The notes beneath the pieces were generated by a model, which searched no databases, was not told where the DNA came from, and saw nothing but the letters and a program-made list of their open reading frames with translations. Source: Bryobacteraceae bacterium (GTDB lineage Bacteria; Acidobacteriota; Terriglobia; Bryobacterales; Bryobacteraceae). From it: 64,000 nucleotides of DNA. Shown piece by piece: positions 50,920 to 61,000 of this stretch. The position numbers and the translations under genes are program-made. The stretch is taken from positions 1 to 64,000 of the forward strand of contig JAIEMJ010000034.1 in NCBI GenBank assembly GCA_019752335.1. The letters run 5' to 3'. Position 1 is the first letter of the stretch. Each line of letters starts with the position of its first letter.

Positions 50920-52132
50920 ACTGTTCGTCGCCGGGCGGTACCTGCGCGCCAAGCGCAAGCAAGCGGTAATCTCCGTCATTACGGTGATCTCGGTGCTCGG
51001 TGTGGCGGCGGGCGTGATGGCGCTGATCATCGCGCTGGCGGTGAACAACGGCTTCCGGGGCACCTTCCAGCGTTCACTGCTGGGCGCGACGGCGCATATC
51101 AATGTGCTCGAAAAGCAGGTGGACCAGGGCATCCCCGAGTGGCGCTCGCTCACCGCGAAGATTGCTCAAATTCCGCGTGTGACGGGCGCCGCCGCGACGC
51201 TCTATGGCAGCGTCTTTCTGTCCGGACCCTTGCAGCCCGCGGGCTGCGTGCTCAAAGGGATTGACCCGCAGAGCCCCACGCAACGCGCCGACGTCCTGAA
51301 GGTGTTGCGCAGCGGTTCGCTCGATGCCCTGGAGGGCGACTTGCCGGGGATCATCCTGGGGTCGAAGCTGGCTCAGGAGACCGGCATGCGGCTGAACAGC
51401 CATATCCAGGTGATCAGTCCGCAGGGGGAGATGACGCCCTTCGGCTTTCGCCCGGCTTACTTCCGGATGAAGGTAGTCGGCATCTTCGAAAGCGGGTTCT
51501 ACGACCTCGACAAGACTTGGGCCTTTACGTCGCTCAAGCAAGCGCAGCGCGTGATGTCGCTGCCGGATGTCGTGAATTCGATCGAGATCAAAGTGAGCGA
51601 TTTGGACGCTGCGCCGGAGATCGCGCGCGAAGTGGAACGCCTGGCCGGACCGAAGCTCGCTGCCCTGCCCTGGACCGAGCAGAACCGGCAAATCCTCGGC
51701 GCGATGCGCCTGGAGCGCACGGTGGCGATTCTGACGATCGGCTTGATTCAGATGGTGGCCGCGCTGAATATCCTGATCTCGCTGATCATGATGGTGATGG
51801 AGAAGCAACGCGACATCGCCATCCTGATGTCGATGGGTACGCGCCGCGATCAGGTGCGGCGCATCTTTCTCTACCAGGGGCTGCTGATCGGCGTGATCGG
51901 CGCCAGCCTGGGCCTGATTCTCGGCTACGGCCTGTGCTATCTGGGCGACCGCTACCGCTGGATCAGCCTGGACGAAGCCGTCTATTCGATCGCCTACGTG
52001 CCCTTCGAGACGCGCTGGGTGGATGGCCTATGGGTGGCGGGACTCGCGATCGCCGTCAGCGTTCTGGCGACGCTCTATCCGGCGCGCGCGGCGACCAGGG
52101 TCGCGCCGGCTGAGGCGTTGCGGTATGAGTAG
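50912..52132 (+). CDS. LolC/LolE-type lipoprotein-releasing ABC transporter permease
   Basis: 406 residues from a TTG at 50912, overlapping lysS. Four membrane helices: one at the N-terminus (VITVISVLGVAAGVMALI), then a large periplasmic MacB-like domain (about 50-265), then three near the C-terminus (ILTIGLIQMVAALNILISLI, LLIGVIGASLGLILGYG, GLWVAGLAIAVSVLATLYPA). The N-terminal [15 protein letters not shown] and the closing PARAATRVAPAEALRYE are typical of LolC/LolE. It moves lipoproteins from the inner membrane toward LolA. The ATPase LolD is not adjacent. Confidence 0.9.
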   Translation: MFELFVAGRYLRAKRKQAVISVITVISVLGVAAGVMALIIALAVNNGFRGTFQRSLLGATAHINVLEKQVDQGIPEWRSLTAKIAQIPRVTGAAATLYGSVFLSGPLQPAGCVLKGIDPQSPTQRADVLKVLRSGSLDALEGDLPGIILGSKLAQETGMRLNSHIQVISPQGEMTPFGFRPAYFRMKVVGIFESGFYDLDKTWAFTSLKQAQRVMSLPDVVNSIEIKVSDLDAAPEIAREVERLAGPKLAALPWTEQNRQILGAMRLERTVAILTIGLIQMVAALNILISLIMMVMEKQRDIAILMSMGTRRDQVRRIFLYQGLLIGVIGASLGLILGYGLCYLGDRYRWISLDEAVYSIAYVPFETRWVDGLWVAGLAIAVSVLATLYPARAATRVAPAEALRYE

Positions 52133-52150
52133 CTCTATAATGGAGGGGTA

Positions 52151-52714
52151 ATGGCCGCAGCAACGCCAATCCTGCAATTGTTTCCGCCTATCGGCGAGTG
52201 GACCGAGGCGGATTACTTCCCTTTGTCTGACCAAGGGCGCTTGGTCGAGTTGTCGAATGGCGAGATAGAGATCCTCCCTATGCCGACCGACTTCCATCAG
52301 TTGCTGTTGCTTCGCCTTACGGCCTCACTGTATCCCTTTGTGGCGCAACACAAGCTTGGGCAGATTCGCTTTGCGCCCTTGCCCGTCCGGTTGTGGGAAG
52401 GCAAGATTCGCGAGCCGGATTTCCTGTTCATGTCTGCCGCCCATGCCGACCGCATCGGCACCTATTGGGGCATTCCCGACTTGGCGGGCGAGATCCTCTC
52501 GGAAGGCACCGTACAGAAGGATCGTGAGACCAAGCGCATTGAATATGCCCGCGCTGGTATTCCCGAATACTGGATTATCGATCCCTGGCTGCGCAGCGTG
52601 GAGCGATTGGAACTTGCAGGCTCCGTCTACGTGGCCGCAGCAGCGTCCGAGGTCCTTAGCTCGCCCCAGTTTCCCGGGTGGAGCTTGCCCCTGACCGAAC
52701 TGTTCGCTGAGTAG
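52151..52714 (+). CDS. Uma2-family (DUF820) PD-(D/E)XK nuclease-like protein
   Basis: 187 residues. Family features: an N-terminal YFPLSDQGRLVELSNGEIE, catalytic-core IREPDFLFMS (Asp), then LAGEILSEGTVQKDRETKR (Glu, with Lys in the following helix), and EYARAGIPEYWIIDP. Uma2 proteins are abundant in cyanobacteria and Acidobacteria, with no settled function. It starts 18 nt after the permease gene, but its job is probably unrelated. The stop lies 1 nt from the convergent polyprenyl synthase gene. Confidence 0.85.
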   Translation: MAAATPILQLFPPIGEWTEADYFPLSDQGRLVELSNGEIEILPMPTDFHQLLLLRLTASLYPFVAQHKLGQIRFAPLPVRLWEGKIREPDFLFMSAAHADRIGTYWGIPDLAGEILSEGTVQKDRETKRIEYARAGIPEYWIIDPWLRSVERLELAGSVYVAAAASEVLSSPQFPGWSLPLTELFAE

Positions 52715-52715
52715 C

Positions 52716-53714
52716 TTATCGATCCCGTTCCGTCACTAACTCGGTTACGGAAAGCAAGGCCCGGCGGTAGGGCGAATCCGGGAAGGACAGAATCAGGTCG
52801 CGGGCGCGGTTGGCGAAGGTGGCCGCCCGATCGCGGGCTAACTCGACGCCGCGATGATCTTCGATTAGCGTCAAGATGCGGGAGAACGGTACGCGGTCGT
52901 AGCTCTTGTCCTTGAGTACGGTCTCCACTAAGCGGACTTCTTCGCGATTTGCGCTCGCTAAGGCATAGAGCAGGGGTAGGGTTACTTTACCCTCCTGTAA
53001 GTCATTGCCGACCGGCTTACCGAGGATATTTTCGCGGGACGTGAAGTCCAGAATATCGTCGATTAACTGGAAAGCCATGCCGAGGTTCCAGGCGAACTCG
53101 GATAACTTCGCCTGACCCTCGGTATCGCCGCGTTGGCCAATGTAGCCGCCGACTTCGGCGCAGGCGCCGAAGAGCGCGGCCGTCTTGCGGTCAATCAATT
53201 CCATGTAATCCGCTTCGGTGATGTCCAGCTTACCGATGCGTTCCAGTTGGAGTAATTCGCCTTCCACCATGCGCTGGGTGACATTCATCAGAATGTCGAT
53301 GATGCGGAAATCACGCAACTCCAAGGTGATCTGGAAGGCTTGCATGTAGATCCAGTCGCCGGCCAGTACCGAGACGTGATTGCCCCAGATGGCGTTGGCC
53401 GATGGACGCCCGCGCCGGGTGTTGGCCATGTCGATGACGTCGTCGTGGATCAGGGTCGCCGTGTGGAGCAATTCCATCACGGCGGCCATGCGGATGGCGT
53501 CGGCACTGACGTCGCCCACGAGACGGGCGCTGAGCAGCAGAAGGATCGGCCGCAGACGCTTACCGCCGCCGGCTTGCATGTGGCTGGCGACGGCCGTCAC
53601 AGTGTGCGACGAGGCGGCGGATTCCAATTGGAAATGCTGCTCGACTTTTTTCAGGTCGTCGCGCACTAAGTCGTGGATCTCGCGGCTGGTAAGGGCCAGG
53701 CCGATGTTGGTCAT
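52716..53714 (-). CDS. Polyprenyl diphosphate synthase (IspB/HepT-like)
   Basis: 332 residues. The two Asp-rich motifs that bind Mg and the diphosphates are in LIHDDVIDMANTRRG (first DDxxD, followed by the RRG) and FQLIDDILDFTS (second). Also GGGKRLRPILLLL and the GDWIYMQAF helix, in which larger side chains set chain length. It makes the isoprenoid tail of a respiratory quinone. It is the last gene of the larC-metG-tatD operon; its start overlaps tatD by 4 nt. Confidence 0.92.
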   Translation of the reverse strand: MTNIGLALTSREIHDLVRDDLKKVEQHFQLESAASSHTVTAVASHMQAGGGKRLRPILLLLSARLVGDVSADAIRMAAVMELLHTATLIHDDVIDMANTRRGRPSANAIWGNHVSVLAGDWIYMQAFQITLELRDFRIIDILMNVTQRMVEGELLQLERIGKLDITEADYMELIDRKTAALFGACAEVGGYIGQRGDTEGQAKLSEFAWNLGMAFQLIDDILDFTSRENILGKPVGNDLQEGKVTLPLLYALASANREEVRLVETVLKDKSYDRVPFSRILTLIEDHRGVELARDRAATFANRARDLILSFPDSPYRRALLSVTELVTERDR

Positions 53715-54499
53715 GCCGTTCCTTTCAGAGCAGCCCGGGGAAAGAGCCGGGCGAAATTGGCCGTCGTGAGTTGGTCGATCTCGGATAGCGTAACACCGCG
53801 CAGTTCGGCCAGGCGGGCGGCGGTGTGTTGGACGTAAGCGGGCTCGTTGCGCTTGCCGCGGAAAGGCACCGGGGCCAGGTACGGGCAGTCAGTTTCGAGC
53901 AATAGCTTTTCGGCGGGGGCTTCGCGGGCGGCCTCATGCACGTTCGTGGCTTTGGGGTAAGTGAGGACGCCACCGAAGCCGAGAGAGAAGCCCAAGCTTA
54001 CCGCGCGGCGCATCTCGTCGACGCCACCGGAGAAACAGTGAAAGATGCCGCCGAGGCCGGCGGGCCAGTGTTTTTCAAGCAGGCTGAAGGTATCGTCCCA
54101 GGCTTCACGGGAGTGAATGATGATGGGTAAGCCGGCCTCGCGCGCAACGTCCATTTGCCGCACGAAGACGTCGTGCTGGGTGTCGCGGGGAGCGAAGTCG
54201 TAATGATAGTCAAGACCGATCTCACCGAGTGCCACAACTTTCGGATGCTGGCAAAGGCCCGGAAGGCGGGAGAAAGTTTCAGCATCGGCGACGGAGGCCT
54301 TGTGCGGATGCACGCCGACGGTGGCCACGAAGTCCGAATAGCGTTCGGCGAGGCGAATACCAGCCTCAAGATCCGGCGGGCCGTCGCCGGAGCCGATGGC
54401 CAGAAAACGACTTACGCCCGCCGCTCGAGCGCGGGCGATTACCGCTTCCCGATCCGCGTCAAAGTCGCTGTCGTCGACGTGGCAATGCGAGTCGATCAC
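53711..54499 (-). CDS. tatD: TatD-family metal-dependent deoxyribonuclease
   Basis: 262 residues. Metal-ligand motifs are in order: IDSHCHVDDSDF (HxH), VVALGEIGLDYHYDFA (catalytic Glu), IIIHSREAWDD and GGIFHCFSGG (His), and LLETDCPYLAP (Asp). It is a cytoplasmic TIM-barrel 3'-5' DNase family member. The ATG overlaps the metG stop by 4 nt and its stop overlaps the polyprenyl synthase start by 4 nt. metG-tatD is a widespread gene order. Confidence 0.95.
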   Translation of the reverse strand: MIDSHCHVDDSDFDADREAVIARARAAGVSRFLAIGSGDGPPDLEAGIRLAERYSDFVATVGVHPHKASVADAETFSRLPGLCQHPKVVALGEIGLDYHYDFAPRDTQHDVFVRQMDVAREAGLPIIIHSREAWDDTFSLLEKHWPAGLGGIFHCFSGGVDEMRRAVSLGFSLGFGGVLTYPKATNVHEAAREAPAEKLLLETDCPYLAPVPFRGKRNEPAYVQHTAARLAELRGVTLSEIDQLTTANFARLFPRAALKGTA

Positions 54500-56370
54500 T
54501 TGAGGCGTGCCCCGACGGGAACCTCCTCGAGGAAAGCCGCCAGCACCGGCGGCCCGCCTTCGAGCGATGCCGCTACAATCATGCCCTTGCTTTCAATGCC
54601 CCTTAACTTCCGCGGCGCCAAATTGGCTACAATGACGACCTTGCGATTTACCAGCGTCTCCGGCGCATAGGCCTTCGCAATGCCGGCGACGATGGTGCGT
54701 GGTTCGGCTTCGCCGATGTCGACCTTCAGGTGGAGTAACTTGTCGGCGCCCTTCACCGCTTCGGCGGAAATTACGAGGCCGACGCGTAAGTCGACTTTGA
54801 CAAAATCGTCGATCGTAATTTCGGGCGACAGCGGACTGACGGCACTTACGTCGGCCTCCGGCGCGGCTACTTTGCCGAGTAAGGCATTCTGGCGGGCCAA
54901 TTCGGCCTGTTCGAGTTCTTGCATTTGAGGAATCACCAACTTCGCGTCCAGGCGCGGGAATACGGGCGTGAGGTCACCCACTTGGCCATCGGCGCCCATC
55001 TGGGCGCGGATCTTGTCGATGGACGCGGGAATGACGGGATGAGCCAGGTTACAGATCGCTTCGAGCGCGCGGTAAGTGGAGCAGAGTACCGTGTCGAGCC
55101 GCTCATGCTCGCTGCGTTTGGCCAACTCCCAGGGCTTCTCCTCCATGATGAGGCGGTCCAGAAAGCCGATTAACGCCCAGATGGTTTCGAGCGCCTTGGA
55201 GAATTCAAACTTGGCGTAGTGGGCTTGCGCTTGCTGCGTGGTGGCGGCGATCTGCGCGGCGACGCTTTCGAGCACCGGCACCGTGGGCACCAGTCCGGCA
55301 CGATACTGCTTGATCATGGTCAGCGTGCGGCTGGTGAGGTTACCCAGACCATTGGCAAGGTCCGCGTTGTAGCGCGCGACAAGGGCATCGAGCGAGAAAT
55401 TGCCGTCCGAGCCGAAGACGACTTCACGCAGGAGGAAGTAGCGCAGCGCGTCAACGCCGACCACTGTGGTAATGGGCGTCGCGCGGAGTAAGTTCCCCTT
55501 CGTCTTTGACATCTTGTCGTTTTCGAAGAGTAGCCAACCGTGCGCGAAGATCTGCTTGGGTAACGGCCAGTCGGCGGCCATCAGGAAGGCGGGCCAGAAG
55601 ACAGCATGAAAGCGGAGGATTTCCTTGCCGATCAGATGTAAGTCGGCCGGCCAGCGGCCTTCCCCGTCGACGGCGCTCACGTACGTGGTGAGCGCGTCGA
55701 ACCAGACGTAGAAGACGTGCTTCTCCTCGTTCGGCACGGGGATGCCCCAGGTGATCGACGTACGGCTGATGGAGAGATCCTGCAGGCCGCCCCGCACAAA
55801 GGCGAGGACTTCGTTGCGGCGAATCTCCGGTTGAATAAAGTCAGGCTGCTCTTCGTAGAGCTTCAGCAGACGATCCTGGAAGGCCGAGAGTTTGAAGAAG
55901 TAGTTCTCTTCGGTGACTTCTTCGAGGATGCGCCCGCAAATCGGGCAAGGTTCACCCGGCTTGTTCTCGTTCGCGTACAGCTCGTCCGACACGCAATAGG
56001 CGCCCGTGTAGCTGCTCTTATAGACGAAGCCGCGTTCCTGGCAGCGCAAGAACAATTCCTGCACTTTGCGGTGATGCGCCGGATCCGTGGTGCGCTTGAA
56101 ACGGTCAATCTGCAAGCCGAGTTCGGCCCATTGCTTGGTAAACTCGCCCGAGACGACGTCGGTAAAGGCCTGCGGCGACTGGTTCACGGCCTTGGCCGCG
56201 CGCTCAATCTTCTGCCCGTGTTCGTCGGTACCGGTGGCGAGCACTACTTCGTAGCCTTCGGCGCGCTTCAGGCGCGCGATCACTTCGGCGGCAATCGTCG
56301 TGTACGTGTGGCCGATGTGGGGCGCGGCGTTGACGTAGTAAATGGGGGTAGTGAGGTAGAACTGCTTCAT
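54496..56370 (-). CDS. metG: Methionyl-tRNA synthetase with C-terminal tRNA-binding domain
   Basis: 624 residues. Class I signature HIGH in NAAPHIGHTYTT and KMSKS as KMSKTKGN at about residue 300. The zinc knuckle has AYCVSDE and EPCPICGR, so it keeps three of four cysteines. The anticodon-binding helical domain is followed from about 510 by a Trbp111/EMAP-like domain (DFVKVDLRVGLVISAEAVKG, then VNRKVVIVANLAPRKLRG and SKGMIVAA), as in dimeric bacterial MetRS. It overlaps both larC and tatD by 4 nt. Confidence 0.96.
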   Translation of the reverse strand: MKQFYLTTPIYYVNAAPHIGHTYTTIAAEVIARLKRAEGYEVVLATGTDEHGQKIERAAKAVNQSPQAFTDVVSGEFTKQWAELGLQIDRFKRTTDPAHHRKVQELFLRCQERGFVYKSSYTGAYCVSDELYANENKPGEPCPICGRILEEVTEENYFFKLSAFQDRLLKLYEEQPDFIQPEIRRNEVLAFVRGGLQDLSISRTSITWGIPVPNEEKHVFYVWFDALTTYVSAVDGEGRWPADLHLIGKEILRFHAVFWPAFLMAADWPLPKQIFAHGWLLFENDKMSKTKGNLLRATPITTVVGVDALRYFLLREVVFGSDGNFSLDALVARYNADLANGLGNLTSRTLTMIKQYRAGLVPTVPVLESVAAQIAATTQQAQAHYAKFEFSKALETIWALIGFLDRLIMEEKPWELAKRSEHERLDTVLCSTYRALEAICNLAHPVIPASIDKIRAQMGADGQVGDLTPVFPRLDAKLVIPQMQELEQAELARQNALLGKVAAPEADVSAVSPLSPEITIDDFVKVDLRVGLVISAEAVKGADKLLHLKVDIGEAEPRTIVAGIAKAYAPETLVNRKVVIVANLAPRKLRGIESKGMIVAASLEGGPPVLAAFLEEVPVGARLK

Positions 56371-57521
56371 CGAGTGGATTGGTAAGTGAAATGGGCGGCG
56401 GCGATGACGTCCTTCAGCGGTACGCGGCGTTCGCGCGCCAGCTTCTGGCAGTCATCGTATTCGGGCGTGGCGGAGCCTTCCTCGGAGACCTTCATGCGGA
56501 CCTCGCCATAGGGCGTTGCGACCGGCACGGTCTTGCGGGCCAGCACGCGGCGTTGCGCGGTGTACATGCGCACGCCGAGCGACGTGGTCTCGGCGAGGAT
56601 GAGTTGGGCCAGCTTCTCCTGGTCCTCCGGCTTCGCGATCACGCGGAGCAAAGTACCTTGCCGGTTCTTCTTCATCTGCAAAGGTTGCAGGGCGACGTCG
56701 AGCGCTCCTTCTTCGAAGAGGCGTTCCATGGTGTAGCCAAGCACCTGCGGCGTGGTGTCGTCGATGTTAGCTTCAATCACCGTGACGGTGGCCGCTTCGG
56801 CAGCGGCGGACGCCTCGCCCACCATCACGCGAAGCATGTTGGAGTGGCCTGGAAAGTCTTTGGTGCCGGCGCCGAAACCGATCTTGTCCACCTTCATGGC
56901 GGGCATCTGCCCGAAGCTCTCCGCCAAGGCGGCGGCGAAGGCGGCGCCAGTGGGGGTGGTGAGTTCCACCGACGGCCCGGAAGCATAAGTGGGATGGCCG
57001 GTGAGCAACTTGGCGGTGGCCGGCGCGGGCACGGGCATCAGGCCGTGGTCACACTGGACGGTGCCGCTGCCGACATTCACGTTCGACATGTAGATGCGCT
57101 CAATGCCCAGCAGATCGAGACCGTAGCAGGCGCCGACAATGTCGCAGATGGAGTCCACGGCGCCCACTTCGTGGAAGTGGACGCGTTCCAGCGAAATGCC
57201 ATGCACGCTGGCCTCGGCTTCGCCCAGTTTGCGGAAGACGCGCTTCGAGCGGTCCTTCGTCGTGGCGGGCAGGCCGGACTCGTCAATGATCTTGTCAATG
57301 TGATGCAAATGGCGGTGCTTGTTGTCGGTGGGCGCTTCGACCACGAAGCGCGTGCCGGCGATGCCGGCGCGCTTTACGGGCTCCACGGTAAACTTCGCGG
57401 CGGTGCCAAGGCTGGTGAGGCCGCTGGTGAGGGCCTGCGCGTCGGCGCCGGCGTCGAGGAGGGCGGCCACGGTCATGTCGCCGGCGATGCCGGAGAACGC
57501 GTCAAAGTAAGCGATACGCAC
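56367..57521 (-). CDS. larC: Nickel-pincer cofactor biosynthesis protein LarC
   Basis: 384 residues, full length and in one frame. Family opening AYFDAFSGIAGDMTVAALLD, then FHEVGAVDSICDIVGACYGL, GTVQCDHGLMPVPAPATAKLL (split by the family's His-rich start, as in HRHLHHIDKI near 70), ELTTPTGAAFAAAL and VIEANIDDTTPQVLGYTMERLFE. LarC inserts nickel into the pincer nucleotide that serves LarA-type racemases. In Lactobacillus it needs a programmed frameshift; here it does not. LarB, LarE and LarA are absent from the window. It is the promoter-proximal gene of the four-gene operon. Confidence 0.92.
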   Translation of the reverse strand: MRIAYFDAFSGIAGDMTVAALLDAGADAQALTSGLTSLGTAAKFTVEPVKRAGIAGTRFVVEAPTDNKHRHLHHIDKIIDESGLPATTKDRSKRVFRKLGEAEASVHGISLERVHFHEVGAVDSICDIVGACYGLDLLGIERIYMSNVNVGSGTVQCDHGLMPVPAPATAKLLTGHPTYASGPSVELTTPTGAAFAAALAESFGQMPAMKVDKIGFGAGTKDFPGHSNMLRVMVGEASAAAEAATVTVIEANIDDTTPQVLGYTMERLFEEGALDVALQPLQMKKNRQGTLLRVIAKPEDQEKLAQLILAETTSLGVRMYTAQRRVLARKTVPVATPYGEVRMKVSEEGSATPEYDDCQKLARERRVPLKDVIAAAHFTYQSTR

Positions 57522-57558
57522 TTCTCTATCTTAGCGAGGGTTCGATACAATGTGGGCC

Positions 57559-58008
57559 ATGGCAAAAGCACCCCGACGTAATTTCATCGCCCTGGCCGCC
57601 GCCGCTCCGGCCGCGGCAGCGGCCGCACAGGCGCCTTCCGCACCCGTCAAGAAGGTCCACTACCGCAACGGCAAGAAGCCAGAGAAGACGCCGCTCTTCA
57701 ACGGCGGCGTCTCTTACGGCAACCTGCTTTTTGTCGCCGGCAAGGGCGCCCACTTCGAAGGCGACATCAAGGCGCACACCAAGCACGTGCTGGACGAGGT
57801 GGAAAAGGAGTTGGTAAACGCCGGCTCGTCGATGGAGAAGGTGCTTAAGTGCAACGTCTACTTGAATGACCTGAAAGATTACAAGGAGATGAACGAAGTG
57901 TTTCAAGGCCGCTTCGGCGCGGAGCCGCCGGTGCGGACCACCATTGCTGCGGCGGGCGGCATTCCGGGCAACTCGCTCGTCGAAATCGACGTGATCGCGT
58001 TTATCTGA
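57559..58008 (+). CDS. RidA-family protein with a Tat-like signal
   Basis: 149 residues from the ATG at 57559. The N-terminus has RRNFIALAAAAPAAAAAAQ, a twin-arginine-type or cleavable signal. The rest is one YjgF/RidA domain: GGVSYGNLLFVAGKGAHFEG, VLKCNVYLNDLKDYKEMNEV, and the active-site Arg in EPPVRTTIAAAGGIPGN. RidA enzymes hydrolyse reactive imines in the cytosol, so export would be unusual but is seen in related genomes. It is divergent from larC across 37 nt. Confidence 0.85.
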   Translation: MAKAPRRNFIALAAAAPAAAAAAQAPSAPVKKVHYRNGKKPEKTPLFNGGVSYGNLLFVAGKGAHFEGDIKAHTKHVLDEVEKELVNAGSSMEKVLKCNVYLNDLKDYKEMNEVFQGRFGAEPPVRTTIAAAGGIPGNSLVEIDVIAFI

Positions 58009-58043
58009 GCCTCGGCCATTCGTGATAGAGTGGCCCTCAGGCT

Positions 58044-58060
58044 GGGCTCGCGTTGAGCCC
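58044..58060 (+). terminator. Hairpin between the RidA-like gene and the second receptor gene
   Basis: GGGCTC-GCGTT-GAGCCC: a 6-bp perfect stem and a 5-nt loop in the 77-nt gap, followed by GGCAAAAGG. It could terminate the RidA-like gene or be a 5' leader structure of the receptor. Confidence 0.35.
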
Positions 58061-58085
58061 GGCAAAAGGGAAAGAGGGCCGGAAA

Positions 58086-61000
58086 ATGAAGTGGTTAATG
58101 GCTATGGTGGTGGCGATGGCCGCCTTCGCGCAGTCTGATCGGGGCACCATCTCGGGAACCGTGTCGGATCCAGGTGGCGCCCTGATCCCGAATGCCGCCG
58201 TGGTGATTGTGAATCAGGGCACCGGCATTAAGTTCGAGACCACGACTACCGCCACTGGCAACTTCACGGCGCCCTATTTGAGCGCCGGTCTGTACGATCT
58301 CTCCGTGGAAGTCTCCGGCTTTCGCAAGTCGATTCAGAAGGGCATCCGCGTGCAGGTGGCGCAGACCGCATCGATCGACGTGATCCTGCAGATCGGTACG
58401 GCGACGGAATCAGTGTCGGTGACGGCGTCGACACCGTTGCTGAACACGGAGAGCGCGGCGGCGTCCACGACGATCAATCGTGAACAACTGAATCAACTGC
58501 CGTTGAATTTTGCCATCGGCCAGGGCGCCATCCGGAATCCGCTGAGCTTTGCGCAGCTTTCGCCCGGCGCGAGCATCAATGGCTGGAACAATATCAAGGT
58601 GAACGGTGCCCCGGCGGGCACGTTTAAGATCATTTTTGAGGGTCAGGACACGACGAGCGCGCTGGACGGCAGAGTTTCGGATGAGTCGCAAGCGTCGGTG
58701 GAGTCCGTGGAGGAGTTTACACTACAGACTTCGAATTACTCGGCTGAATTCGGCCAGGTGGGCGGCGGGCTCTTTAACTTTACCTCCCGTTCCGGCACCA
58801 ACAATTACCACGGCACCGTCTACGACTATCTGGTGAACGAAGCTTTCAACGCGGGCATCCCCTTTACGAACAACGGGAATAACCAATTGATTCGTCCACG
58901 CGCCCGGCGTAATAACTTTGGCTTTAACTTCGGCGGACCGGTGGTGATTCCGAAGCTCTACAACGGCAAGAATCGCACCTTCTTCTTTTTCAACTACGAG
59001 AAGTATTTGAATAAAGAGGGTAAGTTCGATGGATTCGGCACCGTACCCACGGAAGCCTATCGCAACGGCGACTTCAGCGCGGCGCTTACCGGCCGCGTGC
59101 TCGCGACAGACGGCCTGGGCCGTGGCGTCCTCGAGAACGGTATCTACGACGCCCGTACTAGCCGCACGGGTCCGGACGGCCGCATCTACCGCGACTACTA
59201 TCCGAATAACGTGATACCCGCCTCGCTGCTCGATCCCGTCGCCTTGAAGATTCAGGCGCTGGTGCCGAAGCCAAACAACGGCGGGTTGATCAATAACTTT
59301 GAGCGCCGGTATAACTTCCGCAAGATCCAGGATATTCCCAGCGTCAAGATTGACCATAACCTGACGGCGAATACCAAGATCAGTGCTTATTACTCGCTGC
59401 AGCGGACCGACAAGGACAATGGCCAGGAAGGCTTGCCGGATCCGATCAGCGCGCGGCGGGATCAGATTATCCGGTCGCACACGACGCGCATTAACTTCGA
59501 TGCTACGCTGAAGCCGACCTTGCTGCTGCACCTGGGCGTGGGCTATCAGCGCTATCGCAATCCGGACGCTTCGCCGGACGTGATCACGAGTTACGACGCG
59601 GTGGGCCAACTCGGATTGAAGGGCGCTTATGGCACCGGTTTCCCGCGCATTACGTCGCTGGGCGGTGCGCAGGGCGGACTCAATTTCGACATTGGCCCCA
59701 CGAACCGGACGCTCTATTTGCAGGACAAGCCCACGGCGGTGGCATCGGCGACCTGGATCAAGGGCAGCCACAATGTGAAGTTCGGCGGCGAATGGAAGTT
59801 CGATAACTTCACGAACCTGTCCACCGGCGGTGTGGCCGGCAATTACGCCTTTGCCAGCGCGCAGACGTCGCAGCCGGCGCTGCAGGGCGTGGCCCTGGCG
59901 GGCGGCAATGCCGGTTTCAACTACGCGAGCTTCCTGCTCGGGAATGCGAACACGGCCAGCATCTCGAATCCGCAGGACCCGCAGTACCGGCGCCCCACGT
60001 GGGGTTTCTTTGTGCAAGATACTTGGCGGCTCACGAAGAAGCTGACGCTCGATTACGGCGTCCGCTACGACTATCAGCCCGCCTCGCGCGAATTGCATAA
60101 TCGTATGTCGATGTTCGCGCCGACGCTACGCAATCCGGCGGCGGGGAACTTACTCGGCGCCACGCTGTACGCGGGGAATGGTCCGGGCCGCTGTAACTGC
60201 GAACTGACTAAGACTTACCCCTGGGCCTTTGGCCCGCGCATCGGCATGGCCTATCAGTTCGCGCCGAAATGGGTGGCGCGCGCCGGCTTCGCGATTAGTT
60301 ACGCGCAGGTGGCGAACTTCGCTTACATCGGTGGCGGCAATTCGCTCGGCATGGGATTTAATACGATCGCCTTCTCGAATCCGGCCTTCGCGGAACCCGG
60401 CGTCGTGCTGCGCAACGGGCTCACTTACAACGTAGCCGACTTAACGGCCGCGAGCTACGATCCCGGCATTCGGCCGAGCCCGGGCCAGATCAATTCCCCG
60501 CCCGCGCTGGTGGACCCCAACGCGGGACGCCCGCCGCGGATGGCGAACTGGAATCTCGCTCTGCAACGCGAATTCGGAGCGAACCTGGTGGCGGAAGTTG
60601 CTTATGTCGGCAACCGCGGCGCGTGGTTCCGTGCTGACGGCCTGAACGACTACAACGGCCTGACCGAGGCACGTTTGAAGACCTTCGGCCTGGACATCGG
60701 CAATGCGGCGGACCGTACGCTGTTGAACTCGCGCATTGATTCGCCGGCGGTAACCGCGCGCGGCTTCAACAAGCCGTACGACAGCTTCGCGGGCTCGAAC
60801 ACGCTGGCGCAGTCCTTGCGGCCTTTCCCGCAATTCGGCGGCTTGGGCAGCCTGTGGGCGCCGCTGGGCAGCACTTGGTATGACTCGCTGCAGGTGAAGG
60901 TGACGAAGCGCTATTCGCGCGGGCTGACGGGTAGCCTGGCCTACACGTGGTCAAAGAATCTTACCAATGTGGAGACGCAATCGGGCGGCATCGTACCAAC

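Noticed and set aside
58722-60098. Minus-strand 458-residue frame
   Set aside because: Antisense shadow of the second receptor; composition is typical of reversed barrel sequence.
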